A stretch of 64,000 nt of DNA. It comes from Chionoecetes opilio (Eukaryota > Arthropoda > Malacostraca > Decapoda > Majidae). Under the pieces are notes generated by a model, which had not been told where the DNA came from, did no database searches, and saw nothing but the letters and a program-made list of their open reading frames with translations. The stretch spans positions 920,001-984,000 of the forward strand of contig JACEEZ010019081.1 in the NCBI GenBank assembly GCA_016584305.1. Reading direction: 5' to 3'. The translations under genes and the position numbers were made by a program. Shown one piece after another: positions 59,169 through 64,000 of this stretch; the stretch's first letter is position 1, and every line of letters begins with the position of its first letter.

Positions 59169-59828
59169 TTGCTGGGGTGGTATGGTTATGAATTTTGTTA
59201 TTTTGAAATTGGTAACATTTATGATTTATGATTCACACATGAAAGTTAGGAAACTAATGTTTTTCATGCATAGGTTGGGCACCAAAGATCTGAAGACTTT
59301 AGTTCCTAGGCTGTGCCAGACCATTGATTTTGCCCAACCAACAAAGGTGATTTGGATATGTCATATGGATATTGGAATTATTCTTTATATATTTAACAAA
59401 GCTTTTATAATTTGCTTGTGTGTTGAAATTGTGGTACAGGTTGACCATTAAAAATCTGGCAATCAGTATGTCAGTAATCTGTATTCTGTATTCTGTAACC
59501 TTCAGCTTTCAGGACAAAATCTATGCGGACAATTTCAAAACTCCTGTTGACGCACTACTGTTTTAGAGATACACTGCTGCTAGGCGCTAATGTTTTAATG
59601 CGCTGCTAGTAGAATGTTGGTGTGCCAGTTACTGAAGAAGCCGTGTTCCAGTTACTGATTTAGATTATCCTTTTAAGTTACAAAGCAGGAAGCACGGAGC
59701 TGTCAGCCCCGTGCCTCCTGCTTCGTAACTTTTTGTGGTGCAAATTCCAGCTATTCGGTTTGGAGGCATATTGTTTCATTTTTGTTTCATTCAAAATTGT
59801 TTAAGAATTATTAAAAGAGAAAAAACTG
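59169..59828. other. 3' flank of F-box gene
   Basis: AT-rich 3' UTR/intergenic sequence; the strong hairpin at 59676-59730 is annotated separately. No clear AATAAA in the first 200 bp. Confidence 0.4.
59676..59730. repeat. 27-bp near-perfect palindrome with 1-nt centre
   Basis: Arms 59676-59702 and 59704-59730 (AGTTACAAAGCAGGAAGCAC.. and its complement) with three mismatches around a single T. Same 1-nt-centre design as 3744-3796, with no sequence similarity. Confidence 0.9.
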
Positions 59829-59832
59829 TTAA

Positions 59833-60494
59833 CCCTTTCACGTCACCATTGTCATTCACTTTTTGTTGTCCCGCGTAAACCCATTGTCACCCGAAATGTC
59901 ACACGCGGGAAAAAAGTTGTACTTCCACCGCGTCTAGAAACTATACTATCAAAGGTATCGAGTTCAATTATGTTTAGTTTTTAAGCTAAGATCATTTCCT
60001 ATATCATACAATGTTAAAAAAATACGCTAGCGTGAAAATAGCTTACAAAACCTCGAGTTAGAAGTGAAAAAAAACCAAATAATAACACCTTGCGGCAAAA
60101 AATAATATGCCAAAAATCAATGCCAAAGATAATATGCCAAAAATGCCAAAGATTTTTCTACATTCCATGACATAGCTGAATAAATTTCCTTTCCAATGAA
60201 GTATAATATATTGTAATTCACTAAAAAATAAAGCCATACAACGAAGTGAAAGATTGCGAAAGTTTTTATTTTAATAAATATATTGTATATAATATAATAT
60301 TATACAATATTATATTATACAAAATATATTTTGATATAATATATTGTAATTCGCTCCAACGGTCAAGTGAATCTCACATCAACTGCGCGATTTTTAATAA
60401 ATATTATTTTTGGAGGACGCTCAAAGACGTCATTTGTACGTATGGCCTACACGTACCGGATGACGCTCAAAGACGTCATTTGTACGTGAAAGGG
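59833..60494. mobile_element. piggyBac-type MITE
   Basis: TTAA (59829-59832) then CCCTTTCACGTC; ACGTGAAAGGG then TTAA (60495-60498). 662 bp with no transposase. TTAA targets and CCC/GGG-ending inverted repeats are diagnostic of piggyBac. Near the right end the 26-bp phrase GACGCTCAAAGACGTCATTT.. occurs twice (60418, 60463), and an AT palindrome lies at about 60283-60345. Confidence 0.85.
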
Positions 60495-60505
60495 TTAAGA
60501 TCACT

Positions 60506-60915
60506 ATGAAAACACATTTGAAGCATGTATAAGATCAGTATTTCTGTATGGTTCTGAGACATGGGCTTTGATGAAGAAGTTGGAGGATGTGTTGGTTGGT
60601 TGTGATCGGAGAATGTTGAGGTATATGGCTGGGATCATAATGGAGAGATGAAATGTCCAGTGGCAAGGTGTGGATTGAAGGAGCTGAGTACAGTGCTGTG
60701 AGTAAGGAAATTGAGGTTGTTTGGGCATGTGAAGAGGAGAGAAAGTGGTGAGGCATTGAGGAGAGGTGTTGGAGTGGAAGTGCCAGGTTGCCGTCCATTG
60801 GGCAAGCCAAGAAAGACAGGGAGGCAGTGTGTTGATATGGGAGTATTGGCCATTGAAGAGATTGAGGCAATGGAAAGAGATAGTTGGAAGCGTATAATCG
60901 ACCGTCTAACATGAT
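60506..60915 (+). pseudogene. RTE-like RT, C-terminal fragment
   Basis: SVFLYGSETWALMKKLEDVL, CDRRMLRYMAGI, then (after a frame break near 60650-60700) RKLRLFGHVKRRESGEALRR, GCRPLGKPRKTGRQCVDMGV and DSWKRIIDRLT. This LYG.E.W / RMLRWM.G / LRWFGHV.R / GRP.GRPK.TW series is typical of the C-terminal region of RTE-type and related RTs. No palm domain; inactive. Confidence 0.7.
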
Positions 60916-62316
60916 CAGTTATTATGGAAACAAACTGACTTCTGACTTTAAACAAAGATGATGACGATGAAAAAAACTACTTATGCACAAAATATGTTCC
61001 TCTGAAATTTGATAACTTTCTTTACATCATAATTGGAGCCAAAAAGGGTCTGTTCAGTGGGCAGCGTGGAGAGGCCCGAGCTGAAGGCCTGAGGTAGGGG
61101 GTGTGGTGACCGGCCTGGTTGTCTTGGTGGCAGCTGTGTCCCTTGAAGAAGTGTGACGGGTTGATATATACACAGTGGTAGATGTATATAAATATTGTAT
61201 ATTTACAAATACAGTATATATAAATATACAAGACAAAGGAAAGTGTGTGCCGCACAGAGCGCAAGGCGTCTGTTCAGCGGCGACTCGGTGGCCTGAGTGA
61301 GTGGTGTGGTGACCTGACGGGCTCCACGCCCAGGGCAGGACAAAGGGGAAGGTATGTGGGTTGAAACTCACCACCACAGGCAACAGTTATGAAAATTCTT
61401 ATTAAGTAAGTCCACATTAGTACTGTACCTTTAACATTTTATAAAGCTATTCAACATAAAAAATTAATTAGTTTTTCATTTATTATTTCATTTTCTTTAA
61501 TTAAAGTATTTTTTTTACGGATTTATACAACATATGAAGGGTCAGGAAAGCAAACCTTCAGTTATCCAGCAACCCTCATGGACCAAGGTCGCCAGATTGC
61601 CGCTGGTCAACCTTTAGTACTTGCTCTTGCCTTGAGATCGGAATGTGGTTACAAGTAAGGCCATATTTAGGTTCCACATTCATGCTTGCCTTGTCTGACC
61701 CTGTCATGAAAACCTCAACAAAACATGCTGCCTCAAAGCACACAATATGCGGACATGGAGCGCTGACTCTTACCTATTATATAAAACTAATGTTGAGGGG
61801 GAACAATCATCATAGACTGGATGATAACTTTACAGTATGGCTTCCAAAATTCAAATATAATGCAGATGTACAAACTATAGATCAAGTGTTGATATACCCA
61901 AACTATACATTTGTTTACTATGATGTCATGAAGTGGAAACCAAATCTTACCAAATTCAGATAATCACATTTAACAATAATGAAAATATTCAGGTGAAATG
62001 GAATGAGAAAGCCTGAATAATATTTGCATAAGATCCATAATCCTCAGAAATCTTTTTGAAAGAAAATTTCACTTCTGCTAAAACTGTTTTATCTAATAAT
62101 AACTGGTAGGTAACTGTATGAGCAGCAGATGTTAAAGTCCCTCCGTAATGAGCATAGTAATTCCAATAAACTTCACATGAATGGCATGACTATTAAAAGT
62201 GATTTACACAAGAACGATTCCCAAATGTGATGTGTTCATAATGATGAAACATTAATATGAAGTACCAAAATGAAATTCATAAAAGAATAATATATAATGT
62301 CTTGAAATACTATAAT
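60916..62316. other. Intergenic between convergent genes
   Basis: Contains GTGTGGTGACC-bearing segments at 61090-61120 and 61300-61320 (weak direct repeat), TATATAAATATTGTATATTT-type AT palindromes (61180-61225), and ordinary AT-rich sequence. No exon supported. Confidence 0.4.
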
Positions 62317-64000
62317 TTAAATATGAAACTTAGGTAACTTCCTTTCAAAAGGCCTTCGAAAAGTACCAATGAGAAGTAATATTGAGACAAAAATATACAC
62401 AAAACACAGCCATCCTTCCCTCACGTCAAGGAGAAAGCTGTTCAAGACAATAGTAAAAATCGTACATCCCAATGTTGCCAACTTACGGAACTTGTTGTAC
62501 TTCCATAACATATGAACCTGCAACATAAATTATCTTAGAATAAATAGTTAATGACTAGTACCATGCACAAATTACTCACATGCACTACATAAAATAGAAA
62601 AAACTAAGCGTATATGTTTACATTGATCCATGGTTTACTTTGATATTAGAATAAAAATGTAAAACACATACCTGAATTGTCTGTAGAAACATTTCTGTCA
62701 AAAAGAAGATGCCATGCCAGGGAGACGGACCATCCAATTCCTGTTTCAAAACCAGTTGTTACATCAATTCAAATTTGATCATTTACATAACAAAATCTTA
62801 TAAATCAAAGCTATGTATTTCACATACACACACACATACATACACACATATACATTTTTCTTCTGAAGATAGTCTTGAAAATAGAGGTGCGTCTTATACC
62901 CCGAAAAATATGGAATCTTTAGAATTTTTCTCCTCAAGGTGAAATATGCCAAGTAATTTGCCTCAATGGTCAAAGTCAACTCCAATCATGTATCTGATTT
63001 AATAGAAAAAAATGTATGTATATATACAGCGCTCTCATTATACGATGCCTCGCTATACGATCATTCACTCAAACGATCAATCCCCTTCAGTCCCCTTTAC
63101 TTGATTTACAATTGTAAATGTGAGCTCACGCTCACATTTACAATCGCACAAGTGACAAGTTGAACACAATTCTCAGGAAAGTTTTACCTAATCACCATAA
63201 TGCATTTAGTGATAAAAACTATGATGTCCTGGTGTGCTTTGACCTCCTAATTCAACCATGTGTTTTAAGTTCCTAATCTAGTTGAACCCCTTGTTTTAAC
63301 ATTATTTGAATTTTTACCTCTTAAGTTTGATATGCTATTGACCATACAGTGCATTCTCACCTCTATTCTCGACATGCTGATAGCCACAACTCCCCTGTAG
63401 AAGTCCAGGAAGACACACGGCAGCAGGAGCGCCAGGCCCAGCCAGCCACTCCAGGGCACCGGCTTCAAGCGCAGAGTGACACCCACTGCAACAACAAAAA
63501 ATATCTTCACTTGAATTTCTTTTCAGAGAAGGTTGCCATGCTACAAGGTTATATGCCGTTTATCTGTCAAGTGTCTTGCTTTCCAGGTCCGTCCTCATTC
63601 TACACCTTCATGTAGAACAAATTCAGAATTTCACAAAAAGCTGTATTTATGCCAAGCTACAAAAGTTTGTTACGCCAAAAACCCAAATAGAAAATGTGGC
63701 CTATGCAAGCAATAATGATTGTTGTTGAAAGTGTAGCGCAGCTTGAGAGGATCGTCCACGTGTTTTTTTTTAAATCTTTCACCTCTGTGGATGAACACAA
63801 ACAAACAGGGATTCAAGTTTGATTAGATAAGCAGGTGCAAAGAAGAAAAAACACATTTTCAACATTGTCCCACCTGTGGAAATATCCTTAGCAGCAGCAC
63901 CATTGTATTTCAGAGCACCATTTGGAATGGATGTAGTGCTGGTGCTTCGTATGTGCCCACTTGTGGGTGACAGTAATGCTCCAGGCAGTGGTGGAGGTGG
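62317..64000 (-). CDS. Unrecognised multipass membrane protein, 5' end outside window
   Basis: Four minus-strand exons: 63874-64000 (enters from outside), 63361-63485, 62672-62741, 62317-62517 (stop). Splice sites are GT-AG; phases agree for exons 1-2 and 2-3. Exon 1 is Pro/Ser-rich (PPPPLPGALLSPTSG, STSTTSIPNGALKYNGAAAK). Exon 2 carries a hydrophobic segment (SGWLGLALLLPCVFLDFYRG). Exon 3 reads DGPSPWHGIFF. Exon 4 carries two hydrophobic segments (LATLGCTIFTIVLNSFLLDV, GWLCFVYIFVSILLLIG) and a basic tail RRPFERKLPK. I do not recognise the family. Exon 3 has a run of six T; five would join it in frame to the hydrophobic exon 4, six gives an early stop. Confidence 0.6.
63111..63144. repeat. 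Perfect 15-bp hairpin in intron
   Basis: ATTGTAAATGTGAGC, loop TCAC, GCTCACATTTACAAT. It lies between exons 2 and 3 of the membrane-protein gene, after CTCATTATACGATGCCTCGC, which looks like a degraded DNA-transposon end. Confidence 0.9.

Overview
The window is nuclear DNA from a eukaryote, most probably an arthropod and most likely a decapod crustacean (crab-like). The grounds are spliced genes with GT/AG introns, a short interstitial (TTAGG)n tract of the arthropod telomere type, a very high microsatellite load ((AC)n, (GA)n and (TA)n tracts over 100 bp), several tRNA-derived SINEs, non-LTR retrotransposon fragments, and dispersed 'ACATAAGAACATAAG' repeats. There is no bacterial operon, CRISPR array or cellular rRNA/tRNA gene. 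The species call is inference.

Layout. 1-1.95 kb is a decayed 29-bp minisatellite split by an AT-rich hAT-like insertion. 3.7-3.9 kb holds two strong inverted repeats. 4.03-5.59 kb is a bizarre homopolymer-expanded block that looks like bad consensus, not biology. 6.95-8.1 kb holds a SINE fragment and a structured element carrying a reverse transcriptase (RT) C-terminal fragment. 8.1-15.4 kb is a nearly full-length non-LTR retrotransposon: a higher-order 5' tandem array, gag-like ORF1 with zinc knuckles, and ORF2 with endonuclease, RT, RNase H and a terminal zinc motif. 16-54 kb is a graveyard of SINEs, RT fragments, MITEs and foldback elements, many with readable target duplications (TA, TTA, TTAA, 8 bp), plus satellites. 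54.8-64 kb is the only clear host-gene territory.

Host genes. An F-box protein with an FBA (sugar-recognition type) domain lies on the + strand (exons between 55,594 and 59,168; the first exon is not identified). A partial, unrecognised multipass membrane protein lies on the - strand (exons between 62,317 and the window end). The two are convergent. Each carries one apparent single-base frame conflict in or beside a homopolymer, as does the LINE many times, so indel errors in a long-read consensus are a serious alternative to real mutation.

The most interesting non-gene signals are: (1) a family of elements whose end folds into stacked hairpins all closed by the same CC-TNC-GG triloop, with covariation between copies; (2) a foldback family with telomere-like CCTAA tracts, one copy nested in another of the same family, each with its own perfect 8-bp target duplication; (3) a higher-order tandem array in front of the LINE; (4) a large palindrome with TTAA borders.
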